DNA of 64,000 bases from positions 310,001 to 374,000 of the forward strand of contig JANJXV010000099.1 of NCBI GenBank assembly GCA_024803745.1, given 5' to 3'. Under the pieces are notes generated by a model, which saw only the letters and a list, made by a program, of their open reading frames with translations, ran no database searches and had not been told where the DNA came from. Shown piece by piece: positions 46,785 to 61,237 of the stretch; within the stretch, counting starts at the first letter, position 1, and each line of letters opens with the position of its first letter. The translations under genes and the position numbers were made by a program. The DNA is from Megascapheus bottae (taxonomy: Eukaryota > Chordata > Mammalia > Rodentia > Geomyidae).

Positions 46785-47808
46785 GTTGTAGTGTGTGGGG
46801 AGGATGATGGGGTCAAATACATTTCTTCTTAGAAATTTACCTCATCTGGTTGCCCTGGATTTTCCTGGCCTTCTTCTTAGAGAAAGTTCTGTTATACTGG
46901 ATTTGTGGCTTGGCAATGATCTAGCATGTACATCTTCGAGTAAGATATCCACAACTTCCATGCCTGAGACTCGAGTTTCCTGAACTTTGGCAACAGCACA
47001 GCAACATCTTTCTTCCTCCTGAGCCACAGGCCAAGTGAGCTGGCTTGAGCTGATTGTTAGTTACTGTGGCTTGGTTACCAGGGTTCCATATTCTGTTCCA
47101 TTGTGAGGGAGGCAGGGTCACCTTTCAGGGCCCATTGACCAAAGATCCTTGCACGTAAAAGACCTCACCAAAGACATACTGGAGGCTGAATCTCTCCTCC
47201 AGTCTCACAATATACATGTGGATGTAGTATAAAGCACACCTTATTTGTCCAATCCCAATGTCTTCCACTAGGCCCAACTACCAGTCTGGTCTCAGGCTCA
47301 AGGAGCCTTTCTTAGGTAAGATCCAAACTTAAGGGTCAATATTGCCCTCATCATTTACAAAACATTGGCTTCACAGTGCCTTCTCTGCCTGCATTTTGCC
47401 CCTTGTCGAATTTTTTTTTGTTTTTGCTACTCTTGGGACTTGACCTCAGAGTGTGAACATTGTTCTTGGGATTTCTTTAGGCTTTAGTTGTCCCACAGAG
47501 CCACAGCACCACTTGCAGCGTTTTCTATGTATGTGGTAATGAGGAATCAAACCTGAGGCTTACTGCTTGGTAGCCAAGGACTCTCCCACTAGTTCAAACA
47601 CACAGGGCATCTTGCACATATTTTTGACGTCAATCTACTAGGATATTATTAGGTTTCTGTATCCTAATCAATTTTTTCCTGATGATTAGCTTTGCTGTCA
47701 TGTGTAAAAAATGCAAGAGGGAAAAACACAGAAGAATTAGTGAAATTAAAAAAAAAGCATTAGACACAGTTAAGTGTTCATTCTTTGTAGGAGAAAGGAT
47801 ATTTGGAT

Positions 47809-47858
<50 letters not shown>

Positions 47859-48187
47859 AACTTTATAATTACTATGTCAGGGTTGAGAGTTTGGCATAGT
47901 GGTAGAGTGCTTGCCTAGCATCCATGAAGATCTGGGTTTGATTGCTCAGTACCACATAGATAGAAAATCTAGATGTGGCACTGTGGCTCAAGTGGCAGAG
48001 GGCTAGACTTGAGAAAACCCGAGGACAGTGCTCAGGCCCTGAATTCAAGCCCCAAGACTGGCAGAAAGATCAAAGAAAATAAAAATGCTTTTTACGAGCT
48101 AATTCACTCACAGCATTTGCTTCTGAAATCTTCGCTTCTGCATCTTGTGAAATACCCCTTTCTCTCAACGTAGACAAGAAAAACAGA
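46785..48187 (+). repeat. Spacer of copy 6, with expanded (GAT)n
   Basis: Antisense SINE about 47,411-47,608, sense SINE about 47,878-48,080. The GAT tract at 47,811-47,859 is much longer than in the other spacers. The 66-codon minus frame is open at 46,921-47,121. Confidence 0.88.
47811..47859 (+). repeat. (GAT)n microsatellite
   Basis: About 16 near-perfect GAT repeats; the equivalent tracts in copies 3, 7 and 8 have about 5-8 units. The Asp run seen when it is translated is an artefact. Confidence 0.9.
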
Positions 48188-48748
48188 TCCATCCCATGGT
48201 GCACTGTGAGGCCACTGGTTGGGCTAAGAGCTAGTCGTGCAGCAACACATAAGTTTTATTCTAATACTTTCCAAACTTTGTACTCAAATATGCTACCTAC
48301 TTACCAACTTATGTCAGTTATCCTTATGCTATAACTTTTCTTCATTACTACAATATTCTTACACTCCTACGTTAATCCTCTTGCACCTCCCCTGACCTCT
48401 CTCATTCTTTTTTTCTATCTCTGGACCTCTACTCGTCTTTCAACCCTTATACTGCACGGATCTACACTTGATGGCTGTTGAGCAATATTGTATATGTAGG
48501 TGGTTAATTATTCTCTAGGCTCAGAGGGACTTAAAGACAATAGAGATTGGATTGAGAGGCTTATTGTTTTGGGTATAAATCTCTTATCAGTGGTTGTATT
48601 AGGCTGGTCTGTAAGTGCACAAAAAGAAAGAGTGATAATACCAATCAAAACTTGTGAACATCTAGTGTCTGCCAGCTACAGAGGTCTAGGTTGGTTATAT
48701 CTGAAAAACTATAATCGTATTTAGTAGTAATCTTGCTCCCATTTTCAA

Positions 48749-49749
48749 ATGGGCAGAACAAGAAACTCAAGAAAAATGTCAAATCAAGAAACAACATCCC
48801 CCACCCAATGTAAACAGACAATGGAACAGTCACTGGCAAACCTAGAGGAGAGTCTTCCAATTGCTACACAAATGCAATTGATAAACATCATTAATGAAAA
48901 ATGTGAAAATATAAAGAAAGAGATAATGGAGGAAGCCATACCTGAACAAGAGGAAAGCAAAAACAAGGTGATAAGTGAAAAAGAAGAAGCCATAAAGGAG
49001 GCCATAATAAAGGTTTTTCAAAGAAAGATGGATGAATTCAAAGAATCCACAAATAAAAACGTGACCAAACTCCAGCAAATGTCCAAAGAAAATAAAGCTA
49101 CTGAGCTAACCACTCAAAAGGAAATCAAGGAGATAAAGAAATCCATACATGATCTAAAACAAGGGATGCAAGGCATCAAAAGTGAGCAATTAGAAGCAAG
49201 GGAGATGAAAAATAAAGTAGATAGCTTTGATAGCAGGTTAGACATTGCAGAGGAGAGAATTTCCGTGGCTGAAGATAATTTAGGTATTATAAACAACAGA
49301 AAATGAGTCAATCCAAATCTAGGAAATATGAGAGAGCGCTTCAGGAGGTCCAAGATACAATTAGGAAGCCTAATTTAAGGCTAGTTGGTACTGAGGAGGG
49401 CGTGGAGAAAGAGGTCAATGGTATTGGAAATATACTTCAGGGAATCATCTCAGAGAATTTCCCAAATATCCAGAAGGGCAGGCCCATCCAGATACGAGAA
49501 GCTTTTAGAACCCCAAACAGACCTGACCAGAAAAGAACATCCCACCGCCACATTGTGATCCGAACTGGATCAATAGAAACGAAAGGAAAGATCCTAAAGG
49601 CAGCCAGGGAAAAGGGATCAGTAACCTACAAAGGCAAACCAATCAGAATAACCCCAGATTTCTCAGCAGAGACCATGCAAGCACGAAGTGACTGGAAGCA
49701 TATATGTCATGCCCTTATATCAAATAACTACCAACCAAGAATACTGTAG
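48749..49749 (+). pseudogene. L1 ORF1 pseudogene, copy 6 (two overlapping frames)
   Basis: 185 open codons (48,749-49,306: coiled coil) then, overlapping by ATGA at 49,303-49,306, 148 open codons (49,303-49,749: RRM-like region and start of the C-terminal domain) to the shared TAG. Both halves are otherwise intact. Confidence 0.9.
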
Positions 49750-49980
49750 CCAGCTAAGCTCTCATTCATAACTGAGGGAAAAATAAACACATTCCATTCC
49801 AGGGAAAAGCTGCAACAATATGTCGAAACAAAACCAACACTACAGAGAATTCTCAAAGATGCTCTATACATAGAAAACCAAAATAAATGCAATATAGGGA
49901 AAGAAAAGGCACCTAAACAGCATACCATCTAAGGACCACAAGAACTGTCAAGACACAGGCCCTACTAAAAGCTTTTAAAA

Positions 49981-52900
49981 ATGGCAGGAACTAATAAATA
50001 TCTCTCAATCCTAACTCTCAATATCAATGGACTTTACTCTCCAATTAAACGGCATAGGTTGTCTAGTTGGATCAAAAAGCAAGAGCCATCGTTCTGCTGA
50101 CTTCGAGAGACACATCTTACCCAAAAACAATCATCTTTTGAAAGTGAGAGGTTGGAATAAACTCTATCAAGCTAACTGCCCCCATAAACAGGCTAGAGTT
50201 GCCATCCTCATATCAGATACAATAGACTTCAAACTAAAATTAGTAAGAAAAGACAAAGAAGGTTACTACATACTACTAAAGGGATCTTTCCTCCCGGAAG
50301 ACATAACAATCCTAAATATTTACACACCCAATCCCGGAGCTCCAAACTTCATCAAGCAAACTTTACTTACACTGAAACCATACATAGATCGAAACACCGT
50401 GATTGTTGGTGAGTTTAACACACCACTCTCACCTATGGACAGATCAACAAGGCAAAAACTCAACAGAGAAACCTTAGAACTGAACAACTATATAGACCAA
50501 CTAGATCTAACAGACATCTGCAGAATATTCCACCACAATATACGTTTTTCTCAGCAGCACATGGAACATTTTCCAAAATAGACCACATCTTAGGCCATAA
50601 AGCAAACCTGGACAGATTCAGAAACACTGAAATTATTCCATGCACACTCTCAGACCATAAAGGCATCAAATTGGAGCTGAACACATATCTCCACCAAAGA
50701 AAACCCTGTAACTCATGGAGACTGAACCACACATTGTTGAATCCAAAACAATGGGTGATCGAAGAGATCAGAACAGATATCCAACTGTTTATGAAATTTA
50801 ACAATAAGGAGCACACAAATATCAACTCCTTAGGGACACAACAAAGGCAGTACTCAGAGGAAAATTTATAGCATGGAGTGCCAACAACAGCAAGTTGGAA
50901 AAATGGCAAACCAACTAGTTAATGTCTCACCTTAAGCTCCTGGAAAAAGAGCAACAAACCAACCCTAAACCCATTAGGAGAAAGCAAATTATTAAAATCA
51001 AAGCAGAATTAAATGATTTGGAATAAAAAAAAACTATAGAAAGAATCAACAAAACAAGGAGTTGGTTCTTGAAAGAATTAACAAAATTGACAAGCCCTTA
51101 GCAAATCTTACCAAAAAAAGAAGAGAGCATATCGAAATAAACAAAATCGCAGATGAAAATGGTAATATCACGACAGAAATTACCAAGATCCAGAATATCA
51201 TGAGGGAATATTTCTCAAACCTTTACGCCAACAAATTTGAGAATCTAGAAGAAATGGATGAATTCCTAGACAATATTAACGTACACACACTTAACCAAGA
51301 AGAGCTATCCCAACTCAAGAGGCCTATTTCAAGCTCTGAAATAGAAATGGAAATTAGACAACTTCCACTTAAAAAGAGCCCAGGGCCAGATGGATTCACA
51401 GCTGAATTCTATAAGGTCTTTAAAGCAGAGCTCACACCAATACTCCTCAAGCTCTTCAACGAAATTGAAAATGAAGGTTCTTTACTAAACTGATTCTGTG
51501 AAGCCAGCATATCCCTCATCCCCAAACCAGACAGAGATTCATCAAAGAAAGAGATCTATAGACCCATTTCTTTGATGAACCTCGATGCAAAACTTCTCAA
51601 CAAAATACTGGCCAACCGTCTACAACAACTCATCAAAAAAATTATACACTATGATCAAACTGGATTCACCACAGGGAGGCAAAGCTGGTTCAACATACAC
51701 AAATCAATTAATATAATTCAACACATCAACAGGAGCAGGGATAAAATCACATGATTGTTTCAATAGATGCGGAAAAGGCATTTGACAAGATCCAAAACCC
51801 CTTTATGTTAAAAGATGTGGAGAAACTAGGAATCCATGGAACATTTCTCAATGTAATAAAGGCTGTGTATGAGAAACCCACTGCTAGTATTATACTTAAT
51901 GGTGAAAATCTAAAGCCATTCCCTCTAAAATCAGGTACGAGACAAGGATGCCCACTCTCTCCACTCATTTTTAACATAGTACTAGAATTCTTAGGCAGTG
52001 CAATATGGCAAGCAGCAAGCATAAAGGGGATCCAAGTAGGGAAAGAGGAAATAAAACTATCCCTCTTTGCAGATGACATGATTCTGTATTTAAAGAATCC
52101 TATAGACTCTACTCCCAAGCTCCTTGAGCTGATTCAAAGCTTTGGAAGGGTAGCAGGCCATAAAATCAACCCTCACAAATCAACTGCCTTACTTTACGCC
52201 AACACTGAGAGGAACGAGGCAATAATCAGGAAAGAAAATCCTTTCACAATAGCCTCAAAGAAAATAAAGTACCTAGCAATTAGCTTAACTAAGAATGTAA
52301 AGGACCGTTTAGATGAAAACTTTAAAACCCTAAAAAAGGAAATTAAAGCAGAACTAAGGAAATGGAAAAACCTCCCATGCTCCTGGATTGGAAGAATCAA
52401 CATTGTGAAAATGACAACCTTGCCAAGGGCTATCTACAAATTCAATGTAATACCCATCAACATCCCAATGTCATTCTTTAAAGACATAGAAGAGGCAATT
52501 CAAAATTTCATATGGAATAATAAAAGACCCCGTATAGCAAAAACACTTCTTAGCAGAAAGAACAGCGCTGGAGGAATTTCAATTCCAAACTTAAGGCTCT
52601 ATTACAGAGCTATAATTCTCAAAACAGCTTGGTACTGGCACAAGAACAGGCCTGAAGTCCAATGGAGTAGAACTGCGGACCCAGATATTAAACCACAGAC
52701 CTATGGCCACCTAATCTTTGACCAGGGAGCCAAAAAAATAGAATGGAAGAAAGATAGCCTCTACAATAAGTTGTGCTGGCAGAACTGGTTGAACACCTGC
52801 AGAAAACTAAAGTTGGATCCTTCTTTGTCCCCTTGTACTAGAATTAACTCCAAATGGATCAAAGACGTGGAGGTAAAAGCTGACACACTGAAAAGTTTAC

Positions 52901-53814
52901 AGGAAGGAATAGGAGATACACTAGGCCTCCTTGGTACAGGTCGAAACTTTCTTAATAAGGACCAAGAATCACAACAAATCAGAGAAAGGCTGGATTCGTG
53001 GGACTGCATTAAACTGCAGAGCTTTTGTATGGCAACGGATATAGCTAGTAAACTAATCAGGAAGCCTACAGAGTGGGAGAAGATCTTCACCACCCAAACA
53101 ACGGAACAAGGCCTCATATCTAAACTATATCAACAACTCAAAAAATTGAATCACTCCAAAACTAACCTCCAAAGTAACACCCATCCCATTACAAAATGGG
53201 CCAAAGACTTAAAGAGAGTCTTCTCTGAAGAAGAAACAAAAATGGCCTATAGACACATGAAGAAATGCTCAACATCTCTGGTCATAAAAGAAATGCAAAT
53301 CAAAACAAGTCTAAGATTCCACCTAACTCCAGTTAGAATGGCCAGGATCAGGAAAACGAATGACAACAGATGCTGGAGGGGATGTGGTCAGGAGGGATCA
53401 CTACTACACTGTTGGTGGGAGTGCAAACTCGTTCAACCACTATGGAAAGCAGTGCGGCAGTGCCTCAAAACGCTAAACATACAACTCCCCTATGACCCAG
53501 CAATTCCAGTACTTGGCATTTACCCAACAATCCAGAAACAAGGGCATACTAAACCCACTAGCACAACAATGTTCATTGCAGCACTATTCACCATAGCAAA
53601 GATATGGAACCAACCCAGATGTCCCTCAGTTGATGAGTGGATCAACAAGTTGTGGTATTTGTACACAATAGAATTCTATGCTGCTGTCAGAAAGAATGAC
53701 ATCGCCCCATTTGTTAGGAAATGGAAAGACTTAGAACAAATCATATTAAGTGAAGTAAGCCAGACTCAAAGGAACTTAGGCTCAGTGGTTTCCCTCATTC
53801 GTCATAATCAGTAG
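49981..53814 (+). pseudogene. L1 ORF2 pseudogene, copy 6 (687-codon intact C-terminal half)
   Basis: ATG at 49,981. Early TGA near 50,098 (before LRET, where other copies have LQET), shared endonuclease frameshift, 10-base loss near 50,533, shared frameshift near 50,832, base loss near 51,068, TGA at 51,491-51,493. Then 51,751-53,814 is open for 687 codons with [30 protein letters not shown] and an intact C-terminal Cys/His motif. Confidence 0.93.
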
Positions 53815-54232
53815 AAACCTTGGGCTCTACTAGCAGAGATTGGCAATAGAGCAAAAGGCCATATATAAGGCCATATAATGTGAAGCTAATTGAAAGGACC
53901 TCCAGGATATTGACACAAAAGCCATATAATGAATGATTGTTGTCCTTAATGTAATATGTTGTCTCTCATCTCGCTTGCTGTCCCTTGGTTATCCCATATT
54001 GGTATAGTATCTCACTTTGTTATCTGATATATTGAATTTATTTGTATTTGGATATTTGAAATTTGATAGGGAAGGGGGGAAAACCAAGACGGGGGGGGTG
54101 TGTGGGGTTGGAGGGAAATGGGAACCAAGACATGTGAAAGGGTATCAATGTATGTGAATTAATGCACCTTCTATCTGGCAAATATCATCTAACCCTTTTA
54201 CTAATTACAATAAAAAATGAAAAAAAAAGAAA

Positions 54233-55605
54233 GTTGTAGTGTGTGGGGAGGATGATGGGGTCAAATACATTTCTTCTTAGAAATTTACCTCATCTGGTTG
54301 CCCTGGATTTTCCTGGCCTTCTTCTTAGAGAAAGTTCTGTTATACTGGATTTGTGGCTTGGCAATGATCTAGCATGTACATCTTCGAGTAAGACATCCAC
54401 AACTTCCATGCCTGAGACTCGAGTTTCCTGACCTTTGGCAACAGCACAGCAACATCTTTCTTCCTCCTGAGCCACAGGCCAAGTGAGCTGGCTTGAGCTG
54501 GTTGTTAGTTACAGTGGCTTGGTTACCAGGGTTCCATATTCTGTTCCATTGTGAGGGAGGCATGGTCACCTTTCAGGGCCCAATGACCAAAGATCCTTGC
54601 TCACAAAAGACCTCACCAAAGACATACTGGAGGCTGAATCTCTCCTCCAGTCTCACAATATACGTGTGGATGTAGTATACAGCACACCTTATTTGTCCAA
54701 TCCCAATGTCTTCCACTAGGCCCAACTACCAGTCTGGTCTCAGGCTCAAGGAGCCTTTCTTAGGTAAGATCCAAACTTAAGGGTCAATATTGCCCTCATC
54801 CTTTACAAAACATTGGCTTCACAGTGCCTTCTCTGCCTGCATTTTGCCCCTTGTCTAATTTTTTTGTATTTGCTAGTCTTGGGACTTGACCTCAGAGTGT
54901 GAACATTGTTCTTGGGCTTTCTTTAGGCTTTAGCTGTACCACCGAGCCACAGCACCACTTGCAGCGTTTTCTATGTATGTGGTAATGAGGAATCAAACCT
55001 GAGGCTTACTGCTTGGTAGCCAAGGACTCTCCCACTAGGTGAAACACACAGGGCATCTTGCACATATTTTTGACGTCAATCTACTAGGATATTATTAGGT
55101 TTCTGTATCCTAATCAATTTTTTCCTGATGATTAGCTTTGCTGTCATGTGTAAAAAATGCAAGAGGGAAAAACACAGAAGAATTAGTGAAATTAAAAAAA
55201 AGCATTAGACACAGTTAAGTGTTCATTCTTTGTAGGAGGAAGGATATTTGGATATGATGATGATGATGATGATGATGACTTTATAATTACTATGTCTGGG
55301 TTGAGAGTTTGGCATAGTGGTAGAGTGCTTGCCTAGCATCCATGAAGATCTGGGTTTGATTGCTCAGTACCACATAGATAGAAAATCTAGATGTGGCACT
55401 GTGGCTCATGTGGCAGAGGGCTAGACTTGAGAAAACCCGAGGACAGTGCTCAGGCCCTGAATTCAAGCCCCAAGACTGGCAGAAAGATAAAAGAAAATAA
55501 AAATGCTTTTTACGACCTAATTCACTCACAGCATTTGCTTCTGAAATCTTCGCTTCTGCATCTTGTGAAATACCCCTTTCCCTCAACGTAGACAAGAAAA
55601 AGAAA
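54233..55605 (+). repeat. Spacer of copy 7
   Basis: Antisense SINE about 54,858-55,054, (GAT)n about 55,255-55,279, sense SINE about 55,296-55,496. The 66-codon minus frame is open at 54,369-54,569 with a Leu-to-Met change near its start. Confidence 0.88.
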
Positions 55606-56166
55606 TCCATCCCATGGTCCACTGTGAGGCCACTGGTTGGGCTAAGAGCTAGTCGTGCAGCAACACATAAGTTTTATTCTAATACTTTCCAAACTTTGTA
55701 CTCAAATATGCTACCTACTTACCAACTTATGTCAGTTATCCTTATGCTATAACTTTTCTTCATTACTACAATATTCTTACACTCCTACGTTAATCCTCTT
55801 GCACCTCCCCTGACCTCTCTCATTCTTTTTTTCTATCTCTGGACCTCTGCTCGTCTTTCAACCCTTATACTGCACGGATCTACACTTGATGGCTGTTGAG
55901 CAATATTGTATATGTAGGTGGTTAATTATTCTCTAGGCTCAGAGGGACTTAAAGACAATAGAGATTGGATTGAGAGGCTTATTGTTTTGGGTATAAATCG
56001 CTTATCAGTGGTTGTATTAGGCTGGTCTGTAAGTGCACAAAAAGAAAGAGTGATAATACCAATCAAAACTTGTGAACATCTAGTGTCTGCCAGCTACAGA
56101 GGTCTAGGTTGGTTATATCTGAAAAACTATAATCGTATTTAGTAGTAATCTTGCTCCCATTTTCAA

Positions 56167-57167
56167 ATGGGCAGAACAAGAAACTCAAGAAAAATGTCAA
56201 ATCAAGAAACAACATCCCCGACCCAATGTAAACAGACAATGGAACAGTCACTGGCAAACCTAGAGGAGAGTCTTCCAATTGCTACACAAATGCAATTGAT
56301 AAACATCATTAATGAAAAATGTGAAAATATAAAGAAAGAGATAATGGAGGAAGCCATACCTGAACAAGAGGAAAGCAAAAACAAGGTGATAAGTGAAAAA
56401 GAAGAAGCCATAAAGGAGGCCATAATAAAGGTTTTTCAAAGAAAGATGGATGAATTCAAAGAATCAACAAATAAAAACGTGACCAAACTCCAGCAAATGT
56501 CCAAAGAAAATAAAGCTACTGAGCTAACCACTCAAAAGGAAATCAAGGAGATAAAGAAATCCATACATGATCTAAAACAAGGGATGCAAGGCATCAAAAG
56601 TGAGCAATTAGAAGCAAGGGAGATGAAAAATAAAGTAGATAGCTTTGATAGCAGGTTAGACATTGCAGAGGAGAGAATTTCCGTGGCTGAAGATAATTTA
56701 GGTATTATAAAGAACAGAAAATGAGTCAATCCAAATCTAGGAAATATGAGAGAGCGCTTCAGGAGGTCCAAGATACAATTAGGAAGCCTAATTTAAGGCT
56801 AGTTGGTACTGAGGAGGGCGTGGAGAAAGAGGTCAATGGTATTGGAAATATACTTCAGGGAATCATCTCAGAGAATTTCCCAAATATCCAGAAGGGCAGG
56901 CCCATCCAGATACGAGAAGCTTTTAGAACCCCAAACAGACCTGACCAGAAAAGAACATCCCACCGCCACATTGTGATCCGAACTGGATCAATAGAAACGA
57001 AAGGAAAGATCCTAAAGGCAGCCAGGGAAAAGGGATCAGTAACCTACAAAGGCAAACCAATCAGAATAACCCCAGATTTCTCAGCAGAGACCATGCAAGC
57101 ACGAAGTGACTGGAAGCATATATGTCATGCCCTTATATCAAATAACTACCAACCAAGAATACTGTAG
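56167..57167 (+). pseudogene. L1 ORF1 pseudogene, copy 7 (two overlapping frames)
   Basis: Same split as copy 6: 185 open codons to 56,724, ATGA overlap at 56,721-56,724, then 148 open codons to the shared TAG at 57,165-57,167. No other lesion. Confidence 0.9.
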
Positions 57168-57398
57168 CCAGCTCAGCTCTCATTCATAACTGAGGGAAAA
57201 ATAAAAACATTCCATTCCAGGGAAAAGCTGCAACAATATGTCGAAACAAAACCAACACTACAGAGAATTCTCAAAGATGCTCTATACATAGAAAACCAAA
57301 ATAAATGCAATATAGGGAAAGAAATGGCACCTAAACAGCATACCATCTAAGGACCACAAGAACTGTCAACACACAGGCCCTACTAAAAGCTTTTAAAA

Positions 57399-60300
57399 AT
57401 GGTAGGAACTAATAAATATCTCTCAATCCTAACTCTCAATATCAATGGACTTAACTCTCCAATTAAATGGCATAGGTTGTCTAGTTGGATCAAAAAGCAA
57501 GAGCCATCCTCTGCTGACTTCGAGAGACACATCTTACCCCAAAACAATCATCTTTTGAAAGTGAGAGGTTGGAATAAACTCTATCAAGCTAACTGCCCCC
57601 ATAAACAGGCTAGAGTTGCCATCCTCATATCAGATACAATAGACTTCAAACTAAAATTAGTAAGAAAAGACAAAGAAGGTTGCTACATACTACTAAAGGG
57701 ATCTTTCCTCCCGGAAGACATAACAATCCTAAATATTTACACACCCAATCCCGGAGCTCCAAACTTCATCAAGCAAACTTTACTTACACTGAAACCATAC
57801 ATAGATCGAAACACAGTGATTGTTGGTGAGTTTAACACACCACTCTCACCTATGGACAGATCAACAAGGCATAAACTCAACAGAGAAACCTTAGAACTGA
57901 ACAACTATATAGACCAACTATATCTAACAGACATCTGCAGAATATTCCACCACAATATACGTTTTTCTCAGCAGCACATGGAACATTTTCCAAAATAGAC
58001 CACATCTTAGGCCATAAAGCAAACCTGGACAGATTCAGAAACACTGAAATTATTCCATGCACACTCTCACTCTCATACCATAAAGGCATCAAATTGGAGC
58101 TGAACACACATCTCCACCAAAGAAAACCCTGTAACTCATGGAGACTGAACCACACATTGTTGAATCAAAAACAATGGGTAATCGAAGAGATCAGAACAGA
58201 TATCCAACTGTTTATGAAATTTAACAATAAGGAGCACACAAATATCAACTCCTTAGGGACACAACAAAGGCAGTACTCAGAGGAAAATTTATAGCGTGGA
58301 GTGCCTACAACAGCAAGTTGGAAAAATGGCAAACCAACTAGTTAATGTCTCACCTTAACCTCCTGGAAAAAGAGCAACAAACCAACCCTAAACCCATTAG
58401 GAGAAAGCAAATTATTAAAATCAAAGCAGAATTAAATGATTTGGAATAAAAAAAAACTATAGAAAGAATCAACAAAACAAGGAGTTGGTTCTTGAAAGAA
58501 TTAACAAAATTGACAAGCCCTTAGCAAATCTTACCAAAAAAAGAAGAGAGCATATCGAAATAAACAAAATCGCAGATGAAAATGGTAATATCACGACAGA
58601 AATTACCAAGATCCAGAATATCATGAGGGAATACTTCTCAAACCTTTACGCCAACAAATTTGAGAATCTAGAAGAAATGGATGAATTCCTAGACAATATT
58701 AACATACACACACTGAACCAAGAAGAGCTAACCCAACTCAACAGGCCTATTTCAAGCTCTGAAATAGAAATGGAAATTAGACAACTTCCACTTAAAAAGA
58801 GCCCAGGGCCAGATGGATTCACAGCTGAATTCTATAAGGTCTTCAAAGCAGAGCTCACACCAATACTCCTCAAGCTCTTCAACGAAATTGAAAATGAAGG
58901 TTCTTTACTAAACTGATTCTGTGAAGCCAGCATATCCCTCATCCCCAAACCAGACAGAGATTCATCAAAGAAAGAGGTCTATAGACCCATTTCTTTGATG
59001 AACATCGATGCAAAACTTCTCAACAAAATACTGGCCAACCGTCTACAACAACTCATCAAAAAAATTATACACTATGATCAAACTGGATTCACCACAGGGA
59101 GGCAAAGCTGGTTCAACATACCCAAATCAATTAATATAATTCAACACATCAACAGGAGCAGGGATAAAATCACATGATTGTCTCAATAGATGCGGAAAAG
59201 ACATTTGACAAGATCCAAAACCCCTTTATGTTAAAAGATGTGGAGAAACTAGGAATCCATGGAACATTTCTCAATGTAATAAAGGCTGTGTATGAGAAAC
59301 CCACTGCTAGTATTATACTTAATGGTGAAAATCTAAAGCCATTCCCTCTAAAATCAGGAACGAGACAAGGATGCCCACTCTCTCCACTCCTTTTTAACAT
59401 AGTACTAGAATTCCTAGGCAGTGCAATATGGCAAGAAGCAAGCATAAAGGGGATCCAAGTAGGGAAAGAGGAAATAAAACTATCCCTCTTTGCAGATGAC
59501 ATGATTCTGTATTTAAAGAATCCTATAGACTCTACTCCCAAGCTCCTTGAGCTGATTCAAAGCTTTGGAAGGGTAGCAGGCCATAAAATCAACCCTCACA
59601 AATCAACTGCCTTACTTTACGCCAACACTGTGAGGAACGAGGCAATAATCAGGAAAGAAAATCCTTTCACAATAGCCTCAAAGAAAATAAAGTACCTAGC
59701 AATTAGCTTAACTAAGAATGTAAAGGACCATTTAGATGAAAACTTTAAAACCCTAAAAAAGGAAATTAAAGCAGAACTAAGGAAATGGAAAAACCTCCCA
59801 TGCTCCTGGATTGGAAGAATCAACATTGTGAAAATGACAACCTTGCCAAGGGCTATCTACAAATTCAATGTAATACCCATCAACATCCCAATGTCATTCT
59901 TTAAAGACATAGAAGAGGCAATTCAAAATTTCATATGGAATAATAAAAGACCCCGTATAGCAAAAACACTTCTTAGCAGAAAGAACAGCGCTGGAGGAAT
60001 TTCAATTCCAAACTTAAGACTCTATTACAGAGCTATAATTCTCAAAACAGCTTGGTACTGGCACAAGAACAGGCCTGAAGTCCAATGGAGTAGAACTGCG
60101 GACCCAGATATTAAACCACAGACCTATGGCCACCTAATCTTTGACCAGGGAGCCAAAAAAATAGAATGGAAGAAAGATAGCCTCTTCAACAAGTTGTGCT
60201 GGCAGAACTGGTTAAACACCTGCAGAAAACTAAAGTTGGATCCTTCTTTGTCCCCTTGCACTAGAATTAACTCCAAATGGATCAAAGACGTGGAGGTAAA

Positions 60301-61237
60301 AGCTGACACACTGAAAAGTTTACAGGAAGGAATAGGAGATACACTAGGCCTCCTTGGTACAGGTCGAAACTTTCTTAATAAGGACCAAGAATCACAACAA
60401 ATCAGAGAAAGGCTGGATAAGTGGGACTGCATTAAACTGCAGAGCTTTTGTATGGCAACGGATATAGCTAGTAAACTAATCAGGAAGCCTACAGAGTGGG
60501 AGAAGATCTTCACCACCCAAACAACGGAACAAGGCCTCATATCTAAAATATATCAACAACTCAAAAAATTAAATCACTCCAAAACTATCCTCCAAAGTAA
60601 CACCCATCCCATTATAAAATGGGCCAAAGACTTAAAGAGAGTCTTCTCTGAAGAAGAAACAAAAATGGCCTATAGACACATGAAGAAATGCTCAACATCT
60701 CTGGTCATAAAAGAAATGCAAATCAAAACAAGTCTAAGATTCCACCTAACTCCAGTTAGAATGGCCAGGATCAGGAAAACGAATGACAACAGATGCTGGA
60801 GGGGATGTGGTCAGGAGGGATCACTACTACACTGTTGGTGGGAGTGCAAACTCGTTCAACCACTATGGAAAGCAGTGCGGCAGTGCCTCAAAACGCTAAA
60901 CATACAACTCCCCTATGACCCAGCAATTCCAGTACTTGGCATTTACCCAACAATCCAGAAACCAGGGCCTACTAAACCCACTAGCACAACAATGTTCATT
61001 GCAGCACTATTCACCATAGCATAGATATGGAACCAACCCAGATGTCCCTCAGTTGATGAGTGGATCAACAACTTGTGGTATTTGTACACAATGGAATTCT
61101 ATGCTGCTGACAGAAAGAATGACATCGCCCCATTTGTTAGGAAATGGAAAGACTTAGAACAAATCATATTAAGTGAAGTAAGCCAGACTCAAAGGAACTT
61201 AGGCTCAGTGGTTTCCCTCATTCGTCATAATCAGTAG
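57399..61237 (+). pseudogene. L1 ORF2 pseudogene, copy 7
   Basis: 57,399-57,998 is open for 199 codons from the ATG because a private 2-base loss near 57,508 changes frame before the array-wide shift. The QET catalytic segment is altered (ADFERH). Then the 10-base loss, shared frameshift near 58,255, base loss near 58,491 and TGA at 58,914-58,916. 59,174-61,024 is open for 616 codons (motif A reads SIDAEKTFDKI, FADD preserved, Cys/His motif preserved) and ends at a private TAG. The remaining C-terminal codons to 61,237 are recognisable. Confidence 0.92.

Larger units (their letters stand above)
48188..54232 (+). mobile_element. LINE-1 copy 6 (full length, inactive)
   Basis: 5'UTR-like 48,188-48,748, ORF1 48,749-49,749, ORF2 49,981-53,814, 3'UTR and A-tail to 54,232. 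Nearly identical to copy 7, including a private 10-base loss in the endonuclease region (near 50,533), so the two are recent duplicates. Confidence 0.93.
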
